Shown: positions 35,471-43,329 of the stretch, piece by piece | Numbering within the stretch: position 1 is the stretch's first letter | Layout: each line of letters opens with the position of its first letter | NCBI GenBank assembly: GCA_963701375.1 | Contig: CAVOZT010000003.1 | Span: 558,001 to 622,000 of the forward strand | Direction of reading: 5' to 3' | Length of the DNA: 64,000 bases | Origin: CAVXTF01 sp963701375 | GTDB taxonomy: Bacteria; Actinomycetota; Acidimicrobiia; Acidimicrobiales; CAVXTF01 | Notes under the pieces: model-generated | Told to the model about the DNA's origin: nothing | The model's database searches: none | The model's input: only the letters and a program-made list of their open reading frames with translations | Made by a program: the position numbers and the translations under genes

Positions 35471-35713
35471 ATGTCGATCGCGTCCAGTTCGTCGGTGCTG
35501 AGCATCGGATCGAAAGGCTCTGTTCTTTCCATCGGATCGGTCGGAAGCGTCCTTTCCATCGGATCGGTGGGAAGTGCGCTTTCACTCGGATCGATCATGT
35601 CCTTCGGCTCTGTCGTCTCGGTCGGCTCGTTCGCGTCCATCGCGTCGTTGCTCTCCGCCCTCTCTCGAGCGGGCGTGCTCACGGGACCTCGCCTAAAGGA
35701 ACGCTCACAATGA
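35471..35713 (+). CDS. Serine/glycine decapeptide-repeat protein (SVLSIGSVG type)
   Basis: 80 residues. After MSIASSSS it consists of repeats such as SVLSIGSKG, SVLSIGSVG, SVLSIGSVG, SALSLGSIM, SFGSVVSVG, giving alternate hydrophobic and Ser/Gly positions that could stack as a beta-solenoid. The stop overlaps the start of the SDR (ATGA at 35710-35713), which argues for real, coupled translation. Similar SVLSIGSAGS-type sequences are, from memory, found as hypothetical proteins in other actinobacteria, without function. No signal peptide or ribosome site is visible; GTG 35456 is an alternative start. Confidence 0.65.
   Translation: MSIASSSSVLSIGSKGSVLSIGSVGSVLSIGSVGSALSLGSIMSFGSVVSVGSFASIASLLSALSRAGVLTGPRLKERSQ
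35504..35590 (+). repeat. About 30-bp tandem repeats in the SVLSIGSVG gene
   Basis: Three successive units of roughly 30 bases carry the core CTTTCCATCGGATCGGT or a close variant (cores begin near 35505, 35528 and 35558), encoding Leu-Ser-Ile-Gly-Ser-Val. Similarity falls towards the 3' end of the gene. Confidence 0.6.
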
Positions 35714-36573
35714 CAACCGCTGACGCCGCGAGCACGGCGACCGAAGCCGACGATGACACCGCGTCTCTTCAGGGCCGAACAGCGGTAGTCACGGGCGCGT
35801 CGAGCGGGATCGGGCGCGCGATCGCTGAAGCCTTCGGAGCCGAGCGAGCGCATGTCGTGCTCGCCGGTCGCAGCATCGCGCCGATGATTGCTTCGGTCGA
35901 GAGAATCAAAGCCGCGGGCGGGAGCGCGGAAGCTCACGTCGTCAACGTCCGGGTGCCCGGCGAAGTGGCGACACTCGTCGAGGAAGCAGCATCGTCTTCC
36001 GGGCGGCTCGACATCATGGTCAACAACGCAGGAGTCAGCTACCCCGAGCCGATCACCACCGGCGACCCCGAGCATTGGCGAGAGATGCTCGAGACCAACG
36101 TTCTCGGGCTCCTCGCGGGTTGCCAAGCAGCGGTGAAAGCTATGCGTGCACGGGGAGGACGGGGCCACATCGTCAACATCTCGTCGCTAGCGGCACACCG
36201 ACCGGACTCGGGCGTCTACGGAGCCACCAAGCACGCTGTCAACTGCATATCCAACACCCTGCGACAGGAGCTGCTCGAGGATCCGATCCAGGTCGTAACC
36301 GTGATGCCGGGCGCGATAGCAACGAGCTTTGCGCGTAATTTCGACCCTGCCCTCATAAACGCTTTGGCCTCTGCCGCGGGGTCCGAACCGATCGAGTTGG
36401 TCCGCGGGGAGCAGTTGCCGGACGAGGTGCTCGCGGCAGCTCAGTCAAGCCTTCCAGACCATCTGTGTACCCCGGACGATGTAGCGGATGCCGTCGTCTT
36501 CGCGGTGACGCGCCGACCGGGAACCCATATCGGTGAGATCGTCGTCAGGCCGAACAAGGATTTCAACTTCTAG
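35710..36573 (+). CDS. Short-chain dehydrogenase/reductase
   Basis: 287 residues. A ~20-residue acidic/Ala-rich N-terminus precedes the Rossmann motif TAVVTGASSGIGRAIAEAFG; NNAG at NNAGVSYPEP, catalytic Ser in HIVNISSLAAH and Tyr/Lys in SGVYGATKHAVNCI are all present. It is a classical SDR with NAD(P) specificity not clear by eye. The start codon overlaps the stop of the repeat protein before it, so the pair is translated together. The substrate is not known; the surrounding acyl-CoA genes are only a hint. Confidence 0.92.
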   Translation: MTTADAASTATEADDDTASLQGRTAVVTGASSGIGRAIAEAFGAERAHVVLAGRSIAPMIASVERIKAAGGSAEAHVVNVRVPGEVATLVEEAASSSGRLDIMVNNAGVSYPEPITTGDPEHWREMLETNVLGLLAGCQAAVKAMRARGGRGHIVNISSLAAHRPDSGVYGATKHAVNCISNTLRQELLEDPIQVVTVMPGAIATSFARNFDPALINALASAAGSEPIELVRGEQLPDEVLAAAQSSLPDHLCTPDDVADAVVFAVTRRPGTHIGEIVVRPNKDFNF

Positions 36574-38359
36574 CGCTCTCCAGCGCAGTCACCAGCGCCG
36601 GTACCGCGTCACGCCAGTCGGCGACGATCCCGACGTCCGCCCAATCGAAGATAGGGGCGTTCTCGTCGAGGTTTACCGCCAAGACGGATCCAGCCGAGCG
36701 AGCTCCGACCACGTGGTTGAACTTGCCTTGCAAGCCGATCGCCACATAAAGAGCCGGAGCGATGCTGTGACCGGTCAGCCCCACCTGACGGGCCCTCGGC
36801 AGCCAGCCCTTGTCGGTCACCTTGCGGCTGCCGGCAAGCTCGGCGCCTAGAACCTTGAGGAGCGGCTGGAGCGCGTCGTACTCCTCCGGGGCTACACCGG
36901 CTCCGATGCCCAGGACGACACGCGCAGAGAGCAGCGTCTCGACGTCGTCGTCGCGCCCTTCGGCGAGCACTTGAACGCGTCCTCTCGGAGTGACGGACAG
37001 GCACTCGACGGGCAGATCACCTGACCCTACGCGGGGTGCTCTGAGCGCCAGGATGCCGGGGCGCACCGTGGCCATCTGCACGGATGAGGTCGCTGTGATC
37101 GCGGCGGCCAGCCTGCCGCCGAACGCCGGTTTCCAGGCCACGAGCCGTCCGTTCTCGACCCCGAACCCGACCGCGTCCCCGGTGAGCCCGGCTCCGAGGC
37201 GCGCGGCGCAGCGGCCGGCAACCTCCCTCCCCCACAGGGTGCCGGGCACGAGAACGGCCCACGGATCCTCAGACCCACACCACGTCGCAAGAGCGCCCGC
37301 CACATCCTCTTCGGTTCGGGCGCCCACTACCGAGACCACCCGGTCGGCCCCCCAGTCGTCCAGCTCTCCGGGCTCCCAGTCGCCGGGCACGAAGGCGATG
37401 ACGGTGCCGGACACCGCGCCCGCAAGCTGTGCGGCCTCGCCGAGCAACTCTCGCGCGAGGCGTCGGCGACCGGGCTCTGTCACGACCGCAACGAGAGGTC
37501 CGATGGCAATGTCGCCACGCCGGTCCGAGTCTCGGACCCGATCGGGCTCCAGTCCTCTCTCAGCCGGGTCCAACGAAACGGAGGACTCGACGGCACCCCA
37601 CTGCTCGAGCAGCGAGACGGCGGACTGCGCCTGCTCGTCGACCGGACCGCTCAAGCGGATCCGCCGCCTTTGCACCTCCATGACCCGCACCCTGCCCACA
37701 GAAGTCGGGCTTCCGGCTTCGCCGAACGGGCCAGGGCCGAGGTCCTTGCCCGACAGACGCCGGATGCTCTCGGGCGCGACGGCGGCACGGCCTTCAGGCT
37801 CGACCTTCGCCGGCTCACACAGTCTCTCCGCAGCGGAGACCAGCGCAGGCAGAGCCAAGCGAACCGTCCGCCAGCCGTCGTCGAGCTCGCATCGCGCCGA
37901 CACGACGCCGTTGCGGACCTCGAGCTCTTTCACTCCTGCGACGAAGGGCAGGTCGAGCAGTTCGGCCAGTTCGGGCGGAACCTGGCCGGTATCGGCATCT
38001 ATCGAGTTGCGCCCGAGAATGACGAGGTCGAACGGTCCCTGGCTTGCGACCGCTGACGCCAACGCACGGGCGGTGGCGAGGGTGTCGGACCCGGCGAAGA
38101 CGGGGTCGGTCACGAGAACACCGGCGTCGGCCCCCCACGCAATTGCCTCTCTCAGGCTGTCCTCGGCACTAGGTGGGCCGAGCGTGAATACCGTGCACCT
38201 GCCCCCGGTGGCCGCGGCGAGCTCTACGCCCTTGGAGACCGCGCGTCTGCAGTAGGCGTTCATCTCCAGTTCGACGCCGTCGCGCCTAAGGCGGCCCGAA
38301 TCCAGCAGCTCCATTGTCTCGGCGCGCGGGACCTGCTTTACGAGCACAGCGATGCGCAC
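36563..38359 (-). CDS. Electron transfer flavoprotein, beta and alpha subunits fused in one chain
   Basis: 598 residues. The first ~255 are EtfB-like: IAVLVKQVPRAETMELLDSG, AYCRRAVSKGVELAA, AIAWGADAGVLVTDPVF, ILGRNSIDADTGQVPPELAE, VRVMEVQRRRI. From about 280 the chain is EtfA: DWGADRVVSVVG, LARRLGAGLTGDA-type region, then the FAD domain GSRKVTDKGWLPRARQVGLT, IAPALYVAIGLQGKFNHVVG, NLDENAPIFDWADVGIVAD. Both parts are complete, so one gene gives a single-chain ETF that passes electrons from acyl-CoA dehydrogenases to the quinone pool via ETF-QO. The start is GTG 38359. It is the third gene after the MaoC and APH genes and is convergent with the SDR at 35710. Confidence 0.92.
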   Translation of the reverse strand: MRIAVLVKQVPRAETMELLDSGRLRRDGVELEMNAYCRRAVSKGVELAAATGGRCTVFTLGPPSAEDSLREAIAWGADAGVLVTDPVFAGSDTLATARALASAVASQGPFDLVILGRNSIDADTGQVPPELAELLDLPFVAGVKELEVRNGVVSARCELDDGWRTVRLALPALVSAAERLCEPAKVEPEGRAAVAPESIRRLSGKDLGPGPFGEAGSPTSVGRVRVMEVQRRRIRLSGPVDEQAQSAVSLLEQWGAVESSVSLDPAERGLEPDRVRDSDRRGDIAIGPLVAVVTEPGRRRLARELLGEAAQLAGAVSGTVIAFVPGDWEPGELDDWGADRVVSVVGARTEEDVAGALATWCGSEDPWAVLVPGTLWGREVAGRCAARLGAGLTGDAVGFGVENGRLVAWKPAFGGRLAAAITATSSVQMATVRPGILALRAPRVGSGDLPVECLSVTPRGRVQVLAEGRDDDVETLLSARVVLGIGAGVAPEEYDALQPLLKVLGAELAGSRKVTDKGWLPRARQVGLTGHSIAPALYVAIGLQGKFNHVVGARSAGSVLAVNLDENAPIFDWADVGIVADWRDAVPALVTALESARS

Positions 38360-38413
38360 CTAGGACCGTTCCTCCCTGCTGCCGACGATCGGTCCGATCG
38401 AGCGTACCGGCCC

Positions 38414-39565
38414 TCAAAGCGAGTAACGGCCCTCGGCCATCCTCTCCAATGCGCCCCGGTGGTGAAGCAGATCGTCGAGGTCCTCCGGCAACTTCGACCC
38501 GTCGAAGTGGGCCTGACGCTTGCCCGTTATGAGAAAGACGATCCCCCACTGAACCGCTGCGTAAGTGCAATAGAACTCCAGGTCGCGAATCGTCGTCCCG
38601 GTCGCCTTCTCGTAGGCGCCGACGACGTCCTCGGCGCGCATGAAGTCAGGCATGCCAGGAAGTCCGAACGAGCCGGCGAGCTCCTCGAACACGCGATGGG
38701 CGAAAAGCATCCACGCGACATCGAGCTCTCGTGGACCGAGTCCCGCCATCTCCCAGTCGAGCACCGCTACCGGCTGGAAATCGCGATACATGACATTGCC
38801 GATGCGAGAGTCTCCCCAGCTGAGGACCGTCTCGCCTTCGGCCTTCGGCCAATTGTCGTCGAGCCAGTCGAAGCAACGTTCGACAAGTCTCGAACGTCCA
38901 CCGTCTGCCGATGCGTACGCGTACCAGGCCTTGGTGTGCGCGACGTGCTTCTCCAACGGAGTCGCCCCCGGCTCGTCCATGGCCAGGTACCCGAATACCT
39001 CTTGCGGCCGTTCGATCGCATGCAGCTCTGCGAGCAGAGCTACCGACGCGTCCTGGAGCTTGCGCGACATCGATGGCGGGGCGTCGAACAGCCAGTTGTC
39101 ACCGAACGTGTAGGGCATCACGTCGGGCGGGACCTCGCCCTCGATCCTGCTCATGACGAAGAACTCCGACCCGAGCGCTGCGGGGTCACTTTCCATCCAC
39201 CACATCTTCGGAACGGGCACGCTCGTCAACTTTTCGACGAGACGTAGGGTCTCGAACTGCCGACGCAGGTCGTAGCTCGCGAACACCGGTACGTCGGCCT
39301 CCACCGGCGCCAACCTCGCGACAAGGGACTCGCTACGCCGCACGGATCCTTCGTTCCATTTCGCGTCTAAAAGGAGCGTCTCGCTCGACATTCCGTTCGA
39401 CGCCGCAGGACTCGAGACCACGACTTCGGGGTCGGATTCATCGCCCAGGAGCTTGGCGAGCCAGCCTCTGAGCCGCCTTTGGAGATCGGCGAGGTCGCGA
39501 CTGGAACGTTGTGTGTCGGGCGGAGTCGGATTGACTTCTTCGGGCACGTCCGAGACCGTACTCAC
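38414..39565 (-). CDS. APH-family phosphotransferase (ACAD10/11-type kinase domain)
   Basis: 383 residues with the aminoglycoside-phosphotransferase fold. Motifs: SPAASNGMSSETLLLDAKW (nucleotide loop), FFVMSRIEGEVPPDV (hinge), catalytic loop LSWGDSRIGNVMYRD (the usual HGD is WGD, as is normal in this subgroup) and the DFG-equivalent VLDWEMAGLGP. In actinobacteria such genes sit with acyl-CoA dehydrogenases and are thought to phosphorylate hydroxyacyl-CoA, as ACAD11 does. The neighbours MaoC and ETF agree with that. Confidence 0.9.
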   Translation of the reverse strand: MSTVSDVPEEVNPTPPDTQRSSRDLADLQRRLRGWLAKLLGDESDPEVVVSSPAASNGMSSETLLLDAKWNEGSVRRSESLVARLAPVEADVPVFASYDLRRQFETLRLVEKLTSVPVPKMWWMESDPAALGSEFFVMSRIEGEVPPDVMPYTFGDNWLFDAPPSMSRKLQDASVALLAELHAIERPQEVFGYLAMDEPGATPLEKHVAHTKAWYAYASADGGRSRLVERCFDWLDDNWPKAEGETVLSWGDSRIGNVMYRDFQPVAVLDWEMAGLGPRELDVAWMLFAHRVFEELAGSFGLPGMPDFMRAEDVVGAYEKATGTTIRDLEFYCTYAAVQWGIVFLITGKRQAHFDGSKLPEDLDDLLHHRGALERMAEGRYSL

Positions 39566-39600
39566 ACCGGAAGGAGCCCGTCGGGAGACGGGGCCGCGCC

Positions 39601-40545
39601 TCAGACTGCCCCGGAGAACTTGAAGGTTCCCCAGTCGATCGCGACGACGCCGCGACCAGTCGTGGTCCGGAACCTCGCCCCACCGTCTTCGCGCCAGATG
39701 GCGACATCGAGCGTGTCACCGGGCTCAACCGGTCGGGTGAACCTCCCCGCCATCTTCCCGAACCTGGCCGGTTCTGAATCGCACAGCTTGTGCAGGAGCG
39801 CCCTGCCGGTGAACCCGTACGTGCAGAGCCCGTGGAGTATCGGCCTGTCGAAGCCTGCGCGACGGGCGAACACCGGGTCCGAGTGAAGAGGATTTCGGTC
39901 GCCCGAGAGCCTGTAAAGCAGCGCCTGGTCGGGCCGCGTGACGTAGCTGACCACCTCGTCGGGATCGCGATCTGGGATCGGCTCCAACGCGCCTTCCGGG
40001 CCCCGTGGGCCTCCGAATCCTCCCTCGCCCCTGATGAAAAGGGATGTGCCGGTCGCGAACCTCGGAGTTCCGTCTGAAGCATCCACCGAGCGGGCCGACA
40101 ACGTGACGACCGCCCCTGAGCCCTTGTCGTATATGCCTGACACCGTGGTCGTGGTGCGCACCTTTCCGACCGGAGGAATAGGCCCATAGAGCTCGATGGA
40201 CTGTTCGCCGTGGACGAGCATCGCCGGATCGAAAGTGCCGAATGCGAACGTCGCCTGCCGGCCAGTCGCTGCTTCAGGAGGTTTTGCGGCGCCTGACGAC
40301 GAGCCCGCGTCGCTTGATCCCGAACGTGGGCTCGCCCTGTTGCCGGCACCCACGATCGAGGCGAACGTCGGCAGTACGTGCTGCTCTATTCCTGCGCTGT
40401 TCTCAGTCGTGTAGTCCAGTTCGAGACCGATTGCGTCGAGCGATCCGGCCCCTACCCCGAGCGTGTACAGGAGGCAGTCTGTCGAGGACCACTCGCGCTC
40501 CACGTATTCGGACGAGGTCCCCACGGCATCGAGGTTCATCGGCAT
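39601..40545 (-). CDS. MaoC-type double hotdog enoyl-CoA hydratase 2
   Basis: 314 residues, made of two hotdog halves. The second half has the hydratase 2 motif LYRLSGDRNPLHSDPVFARR and FDRPILHGLCTYGFTGRALL, holding the catalytic Asp and His. The first half (TLGVGAG, then FASIVGAG) is the non-catalytic partner. It hydrates trans-2-enoyl-CoA to (R)-3-hydroxyacyl-CoA. ATG 40545 follows AAGGAGCGG. First gene of the MaoC-APH-ETF transcript, and divergent from the MerR gene across the palindromic operator at 40586-40621. Confidence 0.88.
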   Translation of the reverse strand: MPMNLDAVGTSSEYVEREWSSTDCLLYTLGVGAGSLDAIGLELDYTTENSAGIEQHVLPTFASIVGAGNRASPRSGSSDAGSSSGAAKPPEAATGRQATFAFGTFDPAMLVHGEQSIELYGPIPPVGKVRTTTTVSGIYDKGSGAVVTLSARSVDASDGTPRFATGTSLFIRGEGGFGGPRGPEGALEPIPDRDPDEVVSYVTRPDQALLYRLSGDRNPLHSDPVFARRAGFDRPILHGLCTYGFTGRALLHKLCDSEPARFGKMAGRFTRPVEPGDTLDVAIWREDGGARFRTTTGRGVVAIDWGTFKFSGAV

Positions 40546-40585
40546 GACCGCTCCTTCTGTCTTGAGTTCGTAAGAACCCGCAAAC

Positions 40586-40621
40586 GTTACACCAAATCAT
40601 GTAACATCAAATCCTGTTACA
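40586..40621. promoter_or_regulatory. Overlapping palindromes, likely MerR operator
   Basis: Three half-sites lie in a row: GTTACA (40586), TGTAACA (40600) and TGTTACA (40615). The last two form a perfect inverted repeat (7-8-7), and the first two another (6-8-6). Between them CAAATC is repeated. The site sits between the MaoC start and the MerR start, as expected for MerR autoregulation and control of the divergent acyl-CoA genes. Confidence 0.65.
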
Positions 40622-40629
40622 GTTAAGAG

Positions 40630-41061
40630 ATGGCGAGCGTGCTCGACGTAACCGACTCGGTCTCGCGGAGGGCTCAGCGCGCCGAGGAACAGAGCGGCCC
40701 CCCCGACATGCCTATCGACGAGTTGGCACGAAGGGCGCGGAGCACGACGAGGAACGTCCGGGCGCTCCAGTCAGCAGGAGTGCTCCTGCCCCCGAGAATC
40801 CAAGCGCGGACTGCCCACTACACGGCCGCGCACCTTGCCCGCCTCGAGGCAGTTCTCCGCCTCCAGCGATCCGGCTTCTCACTCGCATCGATCAGGACCC
40901 TGCTCGATGCGCTTTCAGCAGGGCGGACGCTCTCTGAGGTCCTCGGGCTGCACCCGGACACCGTCGGAACGCCGGGCTCACGGACACGAGAGGCTCCGGG
41001 AGGAGGCGCTCTCCGGCTGCTCAGCATCCTGCCGAGCACGGTTCTCGACCAAGCCCTATGA
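40630..41061 (+). CDS. MerR-family transcriptional regulator
   Basis: 143 residues. The N-terminal MerR winged helix is seen as MPIDELARRARSTTRNVRAL, QSAGVLLPPRIQARTAHYTA, HLARLEAVLRLQRSGFSLAS; a dimer helix follows (IRTLLDALSAGRTLSEVLGL). The tail is short with no recognisable ligand domain and no cysteine cluster, so it is not a metal sensor. A fatty acyl-CoA or related ligand is likely from context. Divergent from the MaoC-APH-ETF operon, whose operator it probably binds. Confidence 0.85.
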   Translation: MASVLDVTDSVSRRAQRAEEQSGPPDMPIDELARRARSTTRNVRALQSAGVLLPPRIQARTAHYTAAHLARLEAVLRLQRSGFSLASIRTLLDALSAGRTLSEVLGLHPDTVGTPGSRTREAPGGGALRLLSILPSTVLDQAL

Positions 41062-41142
41062 GCTGGCCTACGTGGGCACGGTTCACGCGCGTTTCGTGCT
41101 CGTGAAACTCGGTGTTCACGGACGGTACCTACTATCGCCGCC

Positions 41143-41856
41143 ATGGTGCTCGCAGTGCTCAGGGTCTGGCTCGACGACCGCCCTGGCTCCCTGGCTTCTG
41201 TTGCAGGTCAGATCGGCGCTCTCAGAGGCGACCTGATCGGCATCGACGTCCTCGAGCGTGGGGGTGGGCGAGTGATCGACGAGTTCGTCGTAGAGCTACC
41301 TGACATTGACGCTTTGGACAAGATCGTGTCTGCCGTGGACGAGCTCGAAGGCGTAGACGTGGAGCTCGCCGACGTGGTGCCCGAGCTCCCCGACGCGCGG
41401 CTGGACGCCCTCGAGCTGGCCGGAGCCCTCGTCGCAGCTCGGACCGATGATGACCTGTTGGAGACCTTGGTCTCGGAGAGCAGACGACGTTTCGGATGCA
41501 CCTGGGCCGCAGTCGTGGACCAATCCAGCTCTTCGCAGTTGGCGTCATCAGGTCCCGCTCCCCATGCAAAGTGGGTCACGGCGTTCGTCACCGGAATCTC
41601 CGAGAACCGTGGCGAAAGCCCGGTTGACGTCGCTTGGGCGGCTCTCTCAGGAACCGGTCTGGTTCTCGTGTTCGGCCGCGATCAGTCACGATTCAGAGAT
41701 CGCGAGCGCCGTCAGATCGCAGCGCTCGCCGACATTGCAGCCGTCCGATATTTACAGACGAATATCCGGAGGCTGTGTTCCGAGAAGACGCCCGGAGGCA
41801 CCTCGGACCACCCTTCGTGGGGAGATAAGGCGAGACAAAAAGAGACACGAAATTGA
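41143..41856 (+). CDS. ACT-domain protein with C-terminal GAF-like region
   Basis: 237 residues. The N-terminal ~75 residues are an ACT domain: VWLDDRPGSLASVAGQIGAL, GDLIGIDVLERGGGRVIDEF, a beta-alpha-beta pattern that binds small molecules, often amino acids. The rest (about 95-220) looks like a weak GAF-type domain with a regular helix-strand alternation (RTDDDLLETLVSESRRRFGC, FRDRERRQIAALADIAAVRY). No HTH or enzyme domain. It may be a ligand-sensing regulator; the partner is unknown. The tail (KTPGGTSDHPSWGDKARQKE) is polar and disordered. Confidence 0.75.
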   Translation: MVLAVLRVWLDDRPGSLASVAGQIGALRGDLIGIDVLERGGGRVIDEFVVELPDIDALDKIVSAVDELEGVDVELADVVPELPDARLDALELAGALVAARTDDDLLETLVSESRRRFGCTWAAVVDQSSSSQLASSGPAPHAKWVTAFVTGISENRGESPVDVAWAALSGTGLVLVFGRDQSRFRDRERRQIAALADIAAVRYLQTNIRRLCSEKTPGGTSDHPSWGDKARQKETRN

Positions 41857-42102
41857 CGAGTTCTGAAAAGGCTCTTAGGAATGGCTCTGAAAGGGCTCAG
41901 AAAAGGAACTCGTTCTCATCGTCGACCCACGGGCTTGAATATCGCGTTGTTTGTGTGGGGCAATAGAAATTAGGACCAGCAAGACCGGTCGGCGATCTTT
42001 TCCCTGTACTTGCGCTCGTTTTTCGCCTTCGCGCCGTCGATTGACGAAATCGAACCCTCAAGCGGCACCCAACGTGAATCTTGAATAAACGGAAGGTCAA
42101 CA

Positions 42103-42192
42103 ATGGACGAAAACCCTCCTAGGAGTGGCAAAACGTGTTCGGGTCTGGAATACTCCTCGCTCAGACCGGGTGGCGGCACCCGTCGATGTTAA
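42103..42192 (+). CDS. Possible 29-residue small ORF
   Basis: GGAAGGT stands six bases before ATG 42103; the frame encodes MDENPPRSGKTCSGLEYSSL and ends at TAA 42190-42192, 43 bases before the start of the Vgb-like gene. It could be a leader peptide. The only support is the ribosome site and position. Confidence 0.3.
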   Translation: MDENPPRSGKTCSGLEYSSLRPGGGTRRC

Positions 42193-42235
42193 ACACGCCA
42201 GTCCTCCGAGGGGCAGAAGAATTGAGGTGGCAGAA

Positions 42236-43249
42236 ATGAAGACTCGCAAACACCCACGGTACCGCCGGGGAGTTTTCGCGTTGCTGGTTTTGGCGGCCGG
42301 TCCCCTGGCTGTCCTCGCAGCAAATGGATCAGCTTCTGCTACTCCTTTGGTGAGCAAGCAGTTCGCAATTCCGACAGCCTCGAGTAAACCAATAGGAATA
42401 GTAGCTGGACCGGATGGAGCGATGTGGTTCACCGAGTCCGCGGCCAACAAGATCGGCCGTTTCTCCCCTCGCGCCACTCCGCAATTCAAGGAGTTCAGCG
42501 TTCCTACCCCCAACAGCAAGCCGTTCGGCATCGCGGTCGGCCCAGACGGTGCTCTGTGGTTCACCGAAGCCATGGGCAACAAGATCGGCCGGATCTCGCT
42601 CACGGGGAAGATCAAGGAATTCGCGATCCCGACCGCCAACAGTCACCCTGTAGGGATCGTCGCAGGACTCGACGGTGCTCTCTGGTTCACTGAGCGCTTC
42701 GGCAACAAGATCGGTCGGATCACGGTCACCGGGAACATCAAGCAATACAAGATCCCGACCGCCAACAGTCGCCCCAACGGCATCGCCGCCGGGCCCGATG
42801 GCGCTCTGTGGTTCACCGAGATCCAGGGCAACAAGATCGGCCGGATCTCGCTCACGGGCAAGATCAAGGAATTCGCGATCTCCACAGCCAACAGTCACCC
42901 GATGGGCATAGCGGCCGGGGCCGGGAAGATCTGGTTCACTGAGCGCCACGGAGACAAGATCGGAGAGATCACGGTCAAGGGAAGCCTCACCGAGATCAAG
43001 ATTCCGACCCCCAACAGCCGGCCCGAAGGCATCGTGGTTGTTCGCAACGCGGTCTGGTTCGCCGAGAGGCACGGGAACGGTGTCGCCCACCTGACGATGG
43101 GAGCCAACACGTTCAAGACGTACTCGCTCGCCGTCACGGGAAGCAGGCCGTACGGCGTCGCCCTTGGTCCTGTGGCCGACTCCATAAGGATCACGGAGCG
43201 GGTCGGCAATGCCATCGGGGTCCTGCCGCTCTACCCATTGGGCGGCTGA
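42236..43249 (+). CDS. Secreted Vgb/SMP-30-like beta-propeller protein
   Basis: 337 residues with a signal peptide (RRGVFALLVLAAGPLAVLA, cut near SASA) and seven or so ~42-residue repeats of the type PIGIVAGPDGAMWFTESAAN-KIGR, TPNSKPFGIAVGPDGALWFT, the virginiamycin B lyase/streptogramin lyase propeller repeat. True Vgb lyase function is unlikely to be implied by the fold alone; many secreted homologues have unknown ligands. ATG 42236 follows GAGGTGG. The blades share high nucleotide identity, a sign of recent internal duplication. Confidence 0.88.
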   Translation: MKTRKHPRYRRGVFALLVLAAGPLAVLAANGSASATPLVSKQFAIPTASSKPIGIVAGPDGAMWFTESAANKIGRFSPRATPQFKEFSVPTPNSKPFGIAVGPDGALWFTEAMGNKIGRISLTGKIKEFAIPTANSHPVGIVAGLDGALWFTERFGNKIGRITVTGNIKQYKIPTANSRPNGIAAGPDGALWFTEIQGNKIGRISLTGKIKEFAISTANSHPMGIAAGAGKIWFTERHGDKIGEITVKGSLTEIKIPTPNSRPEGIVVVRNAVWFAERHGNGVAHLTMGANTFKTYSLAVTGSRPYGVALGPVADSIRITERVGNAIGVLPLYPLGG

Positions 43250-43263
43250 CGGGTCTACTTGGT

Positions 43264-43311
43264 GGCCCTGAGGGGCCGTCCCCGACGAACCCTTTAGGCG
43301 GCCGGACCGCC
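43264..43311. terminator. Two GC hairpins between convergent genes
   Basis: GGCCC TGAG GGGCC (43264-43277) and GGCGG CCGGA CCGCC (43297-43311) lie between the stop of the propeller gene and the end of dnaB. No T tract. Probably terminators for either direction. Confidence 0.5.
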
Positions 43312-43329
43312 CGCAGGATTCAGTCCTTC

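Noticed and set aside
36990..38255. 421-residue plus-strand ORF
   Set aside because: Fully antisense to the clearly recognisable fused ETF gene; Ser/Pro/Arg-rich composition typical of a high-GC shadow frame.
42236..43249. Antibiotic resistance call (virginiamycin B lyase)
   Set aside because: The fold matches, but many secreted propellers share it; a signal peptide and recent blade duplication argue against a direct resistance role.
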